Assembly (NCBI GenBank): GCA_008360975.2
Contig: CM039199.1
Span: 1,690,530-1,754,529 of the forward strand
Source: Lichenostomus cassidix
Lineage: Eukaryota; Chordata; Aves; Passeriformes; Meliphagidae
Direction of reading: 5' to 3'
DNA length: 64,000 nucleotides
Below are positions 11,701 to 22,171 of this stretch, in pieces; within the stretch, counting starts at the first letter, position 1; each line of letters begins with the position of its first letter. The notes beneath the pieces are model-generated. The model was not told where the DNA came from and did no database searches. It saw only the letters and a list, made by a program, of their open reading frames with translations. Position numbers and translations under genes: made by a program.

Positions 11701-13141
11701 CAGCCTATAGACACTGCTTGGAGATGTAGGGAAGGAGTTTGCTCTCTAAAAGCATGATGTGGAGAGGGGTGGTGACAGAAATTCCTTTCTGAAGAGACTT
11801 GACTTTCCCCTTTTTTTTAATCCATGTCTACTGTGTCTTTTTAACAGAGTATTTAACCTTCACAAGCACAGGTGATGTGAGCACTGTCTTCTCTTTCCCT
11901 TGTTTGCCTAGGGTGACAAATATTTTACCCCTGCAAGGTGTGTCAGGGACAAACCTTCTCTGGGGCTGACATGAGTGTTGAGCTTGGGGGAGAGCAGTGG
12001 GGCCTGAGAAACGTCAGGGCGTGGGTCACAGTCCAAAAACCAGCTGAAAGGTTTGTTTTCTTTGCCTGCTGTGGCCTGAAGAAGAAGGTGGGGGTTGGAA
12101 AGAATCAGAACTCTTTCATCAAAGCTGTTTTTTCTGAGAAACTCATCTGCAGTCCATAAGCTGTGTGTGTTTAATTCTGTCTGGGGTGTGTGTAAGCTCC
12201 TATATATTATAACTAACAATGCCAACAACACTAGCTAGGGGTAACTGCAATGTTAGTAACCTCAAATTATAATGACTTACTTTTATACCTGTTTTTAATA
12301 GTGTATTACCATCCATATTGCAAGTTATACCGTTTGCACCACTTACTGATAAATACTTCATAAGCTCCTGTGGCTCTCCATGCCACTGATGCCTTCACTG
12401 CCCTGTGTGTGACATGTGAACAAGTGAAAATGGGAGCCTTGTGGGACAGAGAGGCTTTCAGAGCTACAAATCATTATTGCTAATGATGATGCAGAAGCAG
12501 ATACCTCATAAGAGCTTGAGGAGTTTGTTCAGTCCTATTAAGTGGAAAGTCTTGGCCTCTTGGGCTCAGCCTCTCGGAACAAAGTTTTAAATAACCAGCT
12601 GATGACGCAGTGGCTCAGAATAAAAAGTAAATCTGTGCTTTTAGGTTCTGCTCTGGTCTGTGGAGTTGGATTCTGTCAGAAGTGGAGCAGTGAAATTTAG
12701 CAAAGCATGTGACACCTGCGTAATGAACAAGTGGCCTCTGAGAAATAAGTCTGTGTTAACCTGATTTTAATAAGAGAGCAACAGCAGAGCCCAGGATAGT
12801 GTGAAGAACAAAGAAAAGGGTTTTCCCATCCTGAATATGTGGGATTGAAAACCTAGAGAGAAAGAGACAGAACACACTTCAGTACCAAGGAACGAGTGTA
12901 GAAATTGTAGTGCAGAAACTGATGACAGATAAATATTTTCTCTTTTTGAAGGAAGTGTGTGGTTTAAACCTGGTTTTGGCTAACAGGTGGTATCAGAGTT
13001 GAAACAAAATAGGAGGTTCTCATGATTAAACTGACTTTTCTTTATCCTCTCTGGACCTCAGAAGTGAACTGGATGGACTTGTACTGTCAATGTCTGAAAG
13101 CTATTACTGAATGGCAAATGTTCAGTATTGGGGTTTAGGAA
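8763..13141. other. Non-coding stretch of 4.4 kb, no gene seen
   Basis: I see no CR1 copy and no RNA gene in it. The 195-codon minus-strand frame at 9719-10306 overlaps other frames on both strands (9925-10254 plus; 9789-10037 and 9808-10056 minus) and has no recognisable domain. Around 9100-9700 and 12150-12400 the DNA is AT-rich and plain. A short AC run lies at about 10274-10283. Around 11160-11350 it is GC-rich with G runs. Nothing supports a transcript. Confidence 0.5.
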
Positions 13142-13328
13142 TTGTATCTGAGACTTAGACTGGATATTAGGAAGAAATCCTTCCCTGTGAGTGTGGGGAG
13201 GCCTGGCTGTGTCCAAGGCCAGGCTGGACAGGGCATGGAGCAGCCTGGGAAGGTGTCCCTGCCATGGCAGAGCGTGGAATGGGATGAGCTTTAGGGTCAT
13301 TCCAACCCAAACAATTCTGGGATTCTTT
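13142..13328 (+). mobile_element. CR1 LINE fragment with internal deletion
   Basis: Sense-strand CR1 3' region. It opens with 'agactggatattaggaagaaatccttccctgtgag', continues through 'gtccaaggccaggctggacagggcatggagcagcctggg' and 'aaggtgtccctgccatggcag', and ends in 'aacccaaacaattctgggattctttgg', a decayed form of the terminal octamer. Compared with the other copies here, the block that normally reads 'ggtgcccagagaagctgtggctgcccctggatccctggca' is missing between 'gaggcctggct' and 'gtgtccaagg', and a few bases are lost before 'aaggtgtccc'. It is 5'-truncated with no coding capacity. Confidence 0.92.
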
Positions 13329-14156
13329 GGCAATGATCTTGGGAACTACTCTTTGAGTTACACTGGATAGGTGATGGACACCTGTGGACCTGGAGATAAT
13401 ATTACTTGAAAATGGATGTTATGTAATGTTACCTTGAAAATGTGTTGTCATATTTCTTAAATGTACAAAATTGATACAAATGACTGCTTATCCCCCAGCT
13501 GTGCTGGAAGTTAATCTGTGTGGTTGGCAGCAGCAGCCAAAAGGGCAGAGCAGCCACACTTATCACAACCAGCCTTCTGAAGGCTCTGATCCCAAGGGGA
13601 AAGGTGGATTTTGCAGGAAGGTCCAATGAACTCAGGGAAGTTAAGAGCAAGAGGTGCCCCTGGGAAAGGCTGGTGCCACCTGGGCTAAGATTTTTCATTA
13701 TGATGTCCCCTCCAAAGAGTTCCCAAAAATAACCTTTTGCAGCCCCAGCTCAGAATCACACTGTGGCCATCCCTGCACTGGGACCTTCCCACTTCAATCC
13801 CTCCCTGGCCAGGGGATGCTCCCAGCTAAGGGTGGCAGCACTTGCCTGTCCCTGGGGAGCTCTCTGTGACAGCCCTGAGCCACCCTGCTCATGGGATGGA
13901 TCTGTCACATCAGCAGAGTGTTTGCAGTGTGTAAGGCTTAACTTAACGTCCCTGGATGAAAGAATTAAAGAGCTTGTCTGGGCTCTGAGTTAAGGGCTCC
14001 TGTGTGTTGATAGGAGTTGAGTTATTTAAGTTCACTCTGCAGTGGAACAACCCCCAAGGGACTGTCAGCTCGAGAACACCCACTAACCACAGCTTGTCAT
14101 GTTCCTGCGCCGAGGGAGGAGTGAGCTTTTAAGTAATTAGTGCCCAAAGCATTCAC
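13329..14156. other. Non-coding stretch, no gene seen
   Basis: Unique DNA. Two plus-strand frames (13520-13732 and 13654-13869) and a minus-strand frame (13429-13698) overlap and resemble no family. No repeats are recognised. Confidence 0.55.
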
Positions 14157-14262
14157 TGCTTTGTAGGTCAAAAGCAAAACCTTAATTCTACCAGAAAACT
14201 AATCAGAAGCCAACACAGATTTTGGAGCGCGGCTGTAATCAGCTTTCCCTGTGACACACCAC
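14157..14262. repeat. Ancient amniote interspersed repeat remnant
   Basis: The run 'gctttgtaggtcaaaagcaaaaccttaattctaccagaaaactaatcagaagccaacacagattttggagcgcggctgtaatcag' matches, in order and spacing, an old repeat I recall from turtles, crocodilians and birds ('aggtcaaaaccagcaccttgaattg...cggaaactaa--ggaagccagtgcagat--tggagca-ggtgtaat'). It is diverged but collinear over about 90 bp. The class (CR1, L2 or other LINE) is uncertain because I cannot align it to a library. Confidence 0.45.
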
Positions 14263-16919
14263 TTAATGAGTAGGCAGCAGCCTTTTCCTCCAGCTCAAAT
14301 TTCCAACTGACCCACAGAGAGCATGTTGTTGTAGCATTAATCACCAGGTGAGAAAGGTAAGGATATCCAGGATAGGTGCAGGATCTAAAGTGCATGATTG
14401 GGCCTTTTTTATGGAATGGAAATAGCCAAAGTTCATCCTGGCCTCTAAGGTGTGTGATTGGGTGGCTGCCAATCGTCTGGGGAATCAGAGGTAAATAGGA
14501 AGAATGTGTAGCTCATGCAGCAGAAAAGCTGTCTGAATTTCTGTTCCTCCATGAATATATGCCTGGACAGTCTCTTGGGAGAGCTCCTTGGGCACAAAGC
14601 CTGAGCAGGGTGTGTGGTGCCCTGTGGCTCCTGGCAGGTGTGGGCAGGCAGAGCCTCGCTCCTTATCCCCGATCTCAAGTGAGGGAACAGAGATAACAGC
14701 GCAGTTTCCTTCTGCAGGCACTTCAGGAGATCCTCAGTATCTCCTCTGGAAGTGGCTGCATGCTTTTGTACATGAGTTGAACATTGCTCCCTCCATCCTG
14801 GAAAGCCTGAGGATTAATTAAGCCATTTTAATCGCGCGCTCTTGTGTACGGTGAAAGCGCAAGGGGAGTAGAAGGAGGGAAGGAGTGATGTATTCACTTA
14901 CCCTGCTCACCCTACCATACACTGCTGTGTGTACTGGGAAAGATAAGGAGCAATGTTAAACACAACATTAAAATAATTATGTTCATTATAATGCAAGTTG
15001 TCAGATGCTTGTGTCAGTCTCAGTGAAAAATAAACTTCTGCTGTCCTTGTAGTGTATTTTTTTTTCATGATGCAGGAGGAAATGCAATGCTTGAATTCTG
15101 TTTCTCATGTTCCCTGGAATCTGAAACTTCCCTTTCATGTGTGGGACGTGATTTCTGAATTTCTTGTGAGCAGGGAGAAGATGCAGAAAAATGAAATGAT
15201 ACAAAGATATTTCTAAGGCAATATTTTTCAGCTGTGTTGAGGAGAGAGAATCTTACAGGAAAGGTGGTGACAAGAGGGGTGGGTGAGATAAAATCCTCCA
15301 AGGAAATGTGCTTTGAGGTACCTGCTTCCCATGGGATCCAGAGCTGGGAGGAACTTGTACATATGCGTGAATAAACCAGATTTTTAAAAAACAGTTTCTG
15401 GCAAACAGCAGGCAAACAGACATGACTACCAAGTTATCATGTATAGCAAGTATTCTTACAGGAATATAATCTAAGATATTTTAAACCTTTACCTGAAGAT
15501 CCTCAAGCTCTTTTGAGTCCCTTTACTCTGTAAGATCAGCGAGGCAATTCCAGTCATTCTGGGGAGGAGCAATGTGAAGCACTGTCAGCTGAGATGCCAC
15601 AGCCATGGCATGGAGATGGAACAAGCAGAGCCTGCTTGTCTCAGCACTGCAGTGTTCTCTCCATGTCAAGATGTCCTTCTCTTGCTGCACGATGAGCTCA
15701 GACTCCATTCTTGTGTGAAAGACTATCCCTGTCTTCACTTTCTTCTCTTCAGACCATTTAACTGTAGTTAAAAAGCCCAGGAAGAAGACTTGGAAACGTG
15801 GTCAGGTCTGTTCTTGGTCTGCTGGTGCAGAGGGCAGCTCCCTGCTCTGTCTCCCCAGCTGTCACAGAGCAAAGACCCTGATAATGTTGTCCTTTCTGAA
15901 ACAGTTTCAGCTACAGAAATGAGAAACAGAAGCAGAACTTCTCAGTGTGTGAAGTGACTATTCCTGAGTGTCTGTGTTTGCAACATCTTCATTTTGAACC
16001 TACCCTTGGTACGTAATTAGGGGTGTTTGAGGAGAAGCCTCTCCTGTATCTGCAAATGAAATAAAACCTTCAACTTTTAATTGATCTATCCCCATATAAA
16101 TCAAGCAGAAACTGTGAGAGTGGACTTGTGGCTCGTGGTCTGTAGGTTGTGTTTATAGAGTAAGAGTCCTGGCATTTATTACAGGAATCTTTCTCCTGCT
16201 GCCTTCCCGTTCTTCCCTCCCCCAGTCCCCTGTGCTGACCCCTAATCCCAACAAAATGAAGATCTGGTTGTCATATGGATGGCAAAGCCTTCCTCTTGCA
16301 TCACAAACAGTGTAGATCAAAAACACCTCATTTAAAAACAGATGTTTTCTGGTAGTGATTAATATAGCTTCTCCCCCTCTTCCTTTTTTTTTTTTTTTTT
16401 TAGAAGAACCTTTTATTTTGTAATCATCTGCTTTAGCATTAGCTTGAGGGACTGAATTTAGGCACTGCAATGGCTGGATGAACTGGTTCATTTGAAACAC
16501 GAAGCTGATCTGAATTTTCAAGCTCAGAATGAAAGCATTTACATTTCCATGCATGTCCTCCCTGGTTTTGGCTTAAAGGAAAAGTCCTGTGTGCATCAAC
16601 ATTCTCAAATCCCTTTCTCAAGCGAGAGCCCCGGTGGGAGCCGTGGGGTGCTGAGCGCTCGCAGCCTCTCGTGTCACCAGTGCCTTCTGAATTTCCCTGC
16701 CTCTCTCCAGGTGCCCCTTTTGAAAATCTCAGTACCAGCTCTTTTATTTGACAGTTCTTTCACAGACTGATTTCTCTCCCAATTTATTTGGCCAGAAATG
16801 TTCCCCTTTTTTTTACTCTTCCACTCCTCAGCTGTGCTCAGCTCAGCTTTCTCCTTCTGCGTTGGAATTGGCTGCATTTTACTGAGGCTTCAAATAGAGA
16901 GGATTTGAGCCCATAAATC
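14263..16919. other. Non-coding stretch with one poly-T tract
   Basis: Unique DNA without recognised genes. A 19-bp T run lies at 16383-16401; no LINE or retrogene body is attached on either side, so it is treated as a simple tract. The CpG-bearing patch 'aatcgcgcgctcttgtgtacggtgaaagcgcaagg' at 14830-14864 stands out from its CpG-poor surroundings, but it is too short to interpret. Open frames on both strands overlap. Confidence 0.5.
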
Positions 16920-17055
16920 CTTGCTCTGTGTGAGTCCTTATTTTCACTAATAGCACCACTGAAGTCATCAAGACTGTTTACATGAATAGGATCAGGAGTA
17001 ATTCTAGTTGGGTCTAATTAGTTACACCAATTTAAGTGAAAGCAGAATCAATCCA
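16920..17055. repeat. Ancient CR1/L3-like repeat remnant
   Basis: Contains, in order, 'gtgtgagtccttattttcactaatagcaccactgaagtcatcaagactgtttacatgaataggatcaggagtaa' and 'gttacaccaatttaagtgaaagcagaatca'. These are phrases typical of very old CR1/L3 copies in sauropsids ('actgaagtcaatgggactattcatgtgagtaaggatt', 'ttacaccaatttaa'). It is strongly diverged and about 135 bp long. The call rests on memory of the family wording. Confidence 0.45.
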
Positions 17056-18761
17056 TTGTTTTGCAGAGGACGTTGGGATGAAAAATGCTAACGCAGAGTA
17101 TGAGCCCACATGGTTCTGTATGGTGAAAGGACATTGTTGTCTGGCATTTTTCACAAAGAACAATCATTAGTCCAAGTTGGAAAAATATAGGGTTTGGGGC
17201 TGCATTTTCCCTGCAATTTAATATTACTTGGTATTGGTTAGAAATAAATTGTTACAGACTCCCTTTGAATTCCTTTAGGGTAAATATTTATCACATGTAA
17301 CATTTCCTCAATATTCTGAATTTTCAATACAATTAGCTTCACTGCAGGTTATTTACTCCCAAGTCAGAATTCAAGGAAAAGCCTCCAAGTGTATTTTGAG
17401 CTGAGCTATTCATCAGAAGTCCAACATGATTTTGTTCAAAGTGAAGCAAAAGCTGTGGGAGATTTTCGAGCTGGGGAACTGCATTTGCAAGAAGCATAAA
17501 ACTAATGGTGTACACAAAGTGTCTTGTTTTTCTTCCTTTCTGTGGGGGGTGTTTGAAATGCTCATTACTTTGTCCAAAATGGGATGTTGGCGGTGAGATG
17601 ATAACAGGAGGGAAGCATAGCTCTGTGAATCCCTGGCAGAAGGCTAGCAGGAGAGCAGAGCCATTGACAGTCTGTCCACCCTGCTGGCAGCTCCTTCCTG
17701 CTGTGGACACCTTGTGGGTGTCAGCAGGGGTGGCCAGGAGGTGCTGGGGGCTCCCCAGGCTGGGGGAGGTGGGTGCTGGGGAGCTGCAGTGGATGAATTA
17801 TCAGAGGGCTGAGTTCTGGGCATGCCATGGGCACCTCCAGGCTGTTAAAACCACTGCACTCATTTCTTGTGAAATAAGCCCAAACCACAGATTCCCAGCT
17901 CACTTGGCACTGGTTGAACATCTCTGATCTTTGCTCCACTGGTGATAATCCACGAGCCTCCAAATGCCCTTGGGCTCTTCAGTAAGAACTTAGTGAAACC
18001 ACTTTCTTCTAGAGACCTGATCCTGTTGGGTTAATCCTATTTAATCACAAGCTTTACGTGCTCTCAAATCAGAAATGAGTGCAGTTTGCTTGAAATCAGG
18101 GTCAGGTTGTCTCCTCCAAGTGTTGAGGAGTGTGTTCCTCAAGATGCAGATCCATATTACAATCTGCTGGTGGTAAAGCTGGTTTAGGAGCTTCCACCTT
18201 TCCCATGTGTAGTTTGGTGCCTTTGGTGGCTCAGTAAAATGAGTCAGGATGAGCTGGGGGGCGAAGAAAACAAAAGGATAATTCAACTGAACCAGTGGAA
18301 GTCCTCAAGTGAAGGGTTAGGATTCCTGGGGAACTGGGGGAGGCTTTGTGACAGGGAGGGAACTTGCTGGGGACATTCTCAAAGGCCATATTCTACTCAC
18401 TGAGATTTATAATGAAATTTTGCGTGTTCCCGGAGTGAAGTTGAAGATAGTTCACAGACTTTAGAGTCCAGTCCCACTTCAAATCACACTAGTTTGTGTT
18501 GTTTTGAGTTTTTCACTTTAAAGCCACCATATACAGCATCTGCTGATGTGGTTTGTAATCACCTCAAGCTCATTTAAGTTGAGCCATTCAGCAAAGAGAT
18601 TAATTTCTACTTCATCCATAATATAACTTTTTCTTGGAGCAAAAGCTGGAGAGAATGATAGACAGCATGAAATCTCTCATTACTTGGTTTTAGAAGGGAC
18701 AGGCCAAAACATTAAAATGCTCCAAACAATTCAGGATATTTTAAAGCTTTCTAAAAGCTTT
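17056..18761. other. Non-coding stretch, no gene seen
   Basis: Unique DNA, AT-rich at 17200-17500 and 18370-18750. Frames at 17339-17710 minus and 17505-17927 plus overlap and have no recognisable domain. Around 18455-18500 the words 'tttagagtccagtcccacttcaaatcacac' could be another old repeat scrap, not firm enough to call. Confidence 0.5.
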
Positions 18762-18803
18762 CCCTTTTTTTTTCTTTTCTTTTTTTCTTTTTTTCTTTTT
18801 TTT
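18762..18803. repeat. Pyrimidine tract, left of the palindrome
   Basis: About 42 bp of T runs interrupted by single C residues (T8-9, C, T4, C, T7, C style). A very similar tract lies at 19124-19162, so the palindrome between them is bracketed by two like-oriented T/C tracts. These may be A-tail relics in antisense, or simple expansion. Confidence 0.9.
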
Positions 18804-18810
18804 AAAGATG

Positions 18811-19048
18811 TTTCATTATAGGGAACTTCAAAGAGTACATTTGATCTGCTGGTATGGTTTTGACTGTATCCACCAGGAGTTCACTTAAGCCAAGCAGTGA
18901 AACAATAATGTATGTTGTACAGCTGAAATGAAAATTAACCTAATGTACAGTATTTGCTGCCTTGCACAGCTGAAATGAACTCCTGGTGGACAGGGAAAAA
19001 AATGCTGGCAGATCAAATACACCTTTTGAAGTTTATTATAATAAAATG
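18811..19048. repeat. Long imperfect palindrome, ~235 bp
   Basis: Two arms of roughly 75-90 bp are reverse complements, with the centre near 18930. Clear paired words are 'aacttcaaagagtacatttgatctgc' (left, 18824-18849) against 'gatcaaatacaccttttgaagtt' (right, 19011-19033), and 'tccaccaggagttca' (left) against 'tgaactcctggtgga' (right, 18976-18990). Inner sequence pairs more loosely ('caagcagtgaaacaataatgtat' against 'tgtacagtatttgctgccttg'). A direct repeat 'cagctgaaatgaa' also occurs at 18920 and 18967. RNA from either strand could fold into a long hairpin with bulges. It is not CR1 and I recognise no transposase. Candidates are an ancient palindromic DNA transposon or a conserved palindromic repeat of the Eulor/UCON type; a regulatory hairpin is also possible. 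The structure is read directly from the sequence; identity is open. Confidence 0.85.
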
Positions 19049-19123
19049 AAATAAAGCCGCCAAGGGAAGCATTTGCAAAAAAGAAAGGCTTAGGAGGGCT
19101 ACAGCTGTTGTATACTGCTCTGG

Positions 19124-19162
19124 TCTTTTTTTTTTTTTTCTTTTTCTCTTTTTTTTTTTTTT
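19124..19162. repeat. Pyrimidine tract, right of the palindrome
   Basis: About 39 bp of T runs with occasional C residues, the counterpart of the tract at 18762-18803. Simple-sequence DNA; no gene. Confidence 0.9.
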
Positions 19163-19175
19163 AATTGCATTTACT

Positions 19176-19246
19176 AAGGCCCCAATTCAGAGCCCACTGA
19201 AGCCATTGTGAGTCTTCCCATTAGCTCTTCTGGACCCTGATATCAC
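19176..19246. repeat. Ancient CR1/L3-like repeat remnant
   Basis: The string 'aaggccccaattcagagcccactgaagccattgtgagtcttcccattagctcttctggaccctga' parallels the old sauropsid repeat wording 'gggcc-gattc-gagcccattgaagtcaatgggagtctttccattgacttc--tgg'. Collinear over about 70 bp and diverged. It adjoins the T/C tract, so tract and scrap could belong to one decayed insertion. Confidence 0.5.
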
Positions 19247-20337
19247 ATTGGTGGGACCAGCCTGGCCACCTTCCACCAAAAGCCACATGCATTTGTGGGA
19301 GCCCCAGTGACTCTGCCTACGTGTGGCCTGAATGATCCACCAGAACCTGATGTCTTGCTAAAAAGGCAATTTTCTTGGAAGGATTTTTCATCTAGAGAAT
19401 TGTAGTATCGTAATTTTCAGTTAGCATTTTGCTCCCTCTATATAAATCCCTCTCCTCCATCCTTCACTCCTGATAAATACAGTCAGAGTAGTCCTGGTTT
19501 TAATCAGGAGATTAGAAGTGTCCATGCTCCAACTAGCATGGTGAGCCCCCTTTGCCAGGGAGGATTAAGCCCTGCAGAGGTTAGCCTGTTTCCACAAGCA
19601 AAAAGAAATTTTTTATTAACATCAGTAGATTAAATAAAATTGCCTATTTGGAGACTTTTTCCTTCTCCTTTTCCCTGAAAGGTGATTTGCATGTCCTGAG
19701 AAGTGTCAGTCAAAACCACAAGAGCATAAAGCCCTCAGCATTGCTCCTGTGGCCTCTGCAGGCAGTGTTGGAGGGTCACACTGAATACTGTGAGCACTTG
19801 CCAGGGAAATCCATGTCATTTCCTCCATCCAGCATTATGCCAGCTAGGACAAACTCCAAAACCAAATTAACATTGTCTTCTCCTTTTCCCCCTTGTTGAA
19901 GTGAAATAATAAAGCCAGCCCTGTGTATTTATATGCGTCCCACATGGCTGTGGTGGATCTGCTGTTGCATCCATCAGTTTGCTTTGACAGGGAGAGGCTG
20001 TTTTGACACCAGCCCCGGCGGGAGGGCATTATGCATCCCAGGAAAGCTGGGCTGGACAGCAGATCTCGGCAGCCCCAGCAGCCTGCAGACAGCCCAGGGG
20101 TCACCAGGTCAGCCAGCAGCACCAGCCTGAGAGCACTGCCATCTGAGCCAGAGGCAATTAGGCACCCAGTCCCGCCTGAATTCCCACTGTTTGCACACGG
20201 GGCTTGTCGGGTGAGCTTGGGGAAATCTCACCCTTGCAATGGAGATGCTGTGGGACCTCAGCCCTGTTAGCTTTGGTGGTTTATGACAGAAGCAGCCAGC
20301 GGCCTCAGCTCAGTCAGGGTGTGTTTGTGCAGACCCT
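19247..20337. other. Non-coding stretch, no gene seen
   Basis: Unique DNA. The part at 20000-20220 is GC-richer and stop-poor, giving overlapping frames on both strands (20031-20270 plus, 19844-20122 minus) without any recognisable domain. No repeats or RNA genes. Confidence 0.5.
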
Positions 20338-20470
20338 GGGTGTGTATGGACTGAACACCAAAAATGGGTGTGTATGGACTGAACACCAAAAATGGGTGTG
20401 TGTGTATGGACTGTACACCAAAAATGGGTGTGTGTGTGTATGGACTGAACACCAAAAATGGGTGTGTGCT
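20338..20470. repeat. Four-unit minisatellite with nested (GT)n
   Basis: The word 'tatggactgaacaccaaaaatgggtgtg' recurs with starts at 20345, 20373, 20405 and 20439, so the spacings are 28, 32 and 34 bp. The spacing grows because the GT run between units lengthens from copy to copy, while the 'tatggact-(a/t)acaccaaaaatggg' core stays nearly identical (one substitution, 'gtacacc', in unit three). The repetition makes periodic open frames on both strands, which are not genes. Confidence 0.95.
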
Positions 20471-21159
20471 CATGGTTCCCATGGCCAGTGCAACTGAAAT
20501 CCTTCTCACACACTGAGAGCCTGGGAAGATGAGGAGCTGCTGTAGCTCTGTTTGCAGAGCTGGTTTGAGCATGGGACCTCAAGCTGTCAGAAATTCAGTG
20601 CAGATCTTCTGTCTCAGGCCAGTGTCTAATCAGGGCACTGTCTTGTGCGGGATCAGGTCTTTTGTTTCAGTATTACAGCGCTGCTGCTTGATCCCATAAA
20701 CCCTTCCGTGGGTGGGGGGGTAATCTGTGCTTATGGGATTAGTCACTTCGAAAGCACTCCTGTGTAAATAAAGAGTACTCACAAGAGCAAAGCTTTAGCA
20801 GCAGCTCAGCTCTCGATGCAGAGGAGCTGTGATGCTGCAGCAAGCAGCACCCTCCGGATTCTGCCCACTGGTTTTCCTCTGCCGGGCCCTGATGGTAACG
20901 GGTGGCAAACCAGGAATTATGCGGATCCTAAATTTGTATTTGTTTGACAGCCCAGGCATTGTCTGTGAGCTCCCCTCCCCTCCTCCCGGAGCAGTGGGCA
21001 TCCCCCGCAGAAAGTGAAAACTGAATGAACTGATTGCTTAACCTCTCCTGACTCTACCCTGGTGGTAGATCATTAATGGTGTAGAAAACGAGGGCCAGCG
21101 CTGGCAGCACAGGGTGGGGTGTGTGTGCATCTTTAAGAGATTTATGTGGAGGTCTGAGA
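20471..21159. other. Non-coding stretch, no gene seen
   Basis: Unique DNA with moderately elevated CpG around 20860-20930. Short frames on both strands overlap. No recognised feature. Confidence 0.5.
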
Positions 21160-21370
21160 TGAGGAGACAGCACTGTGGTACATCATCATGCAGGAGACAT
21201 CAGAGACGTTCTTCTTCGCTTGGATGCATTATCATAAAAAGTGATTTAGACTAGAGCTGATTGATGCAAATGGTCCTCTGTTCTTTCCTATCATTAGCGG
21301 CCTCTTTCAGTGGCCAGAGGCAGTGATTAAAGCTGTCATTTGGAGCTGCTCATTAAAGACAAGCACCCGA
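21160..21370. promoter_or_regulatory. Conserved-element candidate, TAAT/ATTA rich
   Basis: A repeat-free block with clustered words such as 'catcatcatgcagg', 'atgcattatcataaaaagtgattta', 'ctgattgatgcaaatggtcc' and 'cagtgattaaagctgtcatttggagctgctcattaaag'. These include octamer-like ATGCAAAT, PBX/MEIS-like TGATTGAT and homeodomain ATTA cores packed within about 200 bp. That density is typical of developmental enhancers, but it is only an inference from motif words. Confidence 0.35.
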
Positions 21371-22136
21371 GTAGTGGGAGGAAAAAAGGTTGAAGAAGCA
21401 TGATTTTATTTCTTTCCCCCCCCTCTTCCTTAAAAAAAGGGCATTATCCTTTTTCCAGTTCTGGCTCTACAGGAAAAGTCTCTGTTTGATGTGAGAATGC
21501 AGGTGGTTTAAAAAATAAAATCAGAACGACGTTATTGTCACTTAGTATTTTGAGGACAGCACAGCACAGCGTTGAGATGATCATTATAAAAGTATCACTG
21601 GGTGTATTTGTTATGGAATAACCTGATGAAATACTAAACATCATTATTCACACAAGCCAGCGATTGCCACACAGAAATTGTGCAGGGCTGTAATGACTGT
21701 TCTTTTGGGGCTGGCTGGGAAGGATGAGCAGAGGCAAATGCAGAGATGCTGGATGGTGATCAGGTTTGACATGCTTCATCATAACAGATTTGCCTCTTCA
21801 GAGCCTAGATTCTTCAGGGCAAGGACTTTGTTTCACTGCAGATGCACACAGAGTGTCACACAGCAGAGCCAGGAGCTGGAGTGGGACTTCTGGACATCAT
21901 CAGACCACGAGTGAGAAATCAGGGCAAGTTGTTGTTAAACAAATGGCTCGTAGTGGTAGTTTTGTATAACCACAGACCTTGCAAGTCATCCATTAAATTG
22001 TCCCCAGCGCAGTCCTGGAGCTGAGGATGCAGTGATTATCAGGGAGTCCTGGGGGTCCTTGGTTCATGCCTCCATGCTCTGAGCTCCAAGGCAAGTGGGA
22101 GAGCAGCCACTGCTCCAGGGCTGATGGGAGAGCTCC
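21371..22136. other. Non-coding stretch, no gene seen
   Basis: Unique DNA. The frames at 21678-22024 run in several phases at once and have no domain. Nothing else supported. Confidence 0.5.
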
Positions 22137-22171
22137 GTCCTCCCTTCCTCCCTTCCTCCCTTCCTTCCTTC
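22137..22171. repeat. (CCCTTCCT)n pyrimidine microsatellite
   Basis: About 35 bp of tandem CTCCCTTC units on the plus strand, a polypyrimidine simple repeat. Its purine complement gives the charged GREGRK-like stretch in a minus-strand frame, which is not a protein signal. Confidence 0.9.

Noticed and set aside
16383..16401. Poly-T run as the A-tail of a retrogene on the minus strand
   Set aside because: Sequence on either side shows no gene-like or LINE body and no target duplication is visible.
20204..20497. Apparent repeat protein with periodic YGLNTKNGC-like units
   Set aside because: The periodicity is that of the DNA minisatellite, its reading frame shifts between units, and the opposite strand is equally open.
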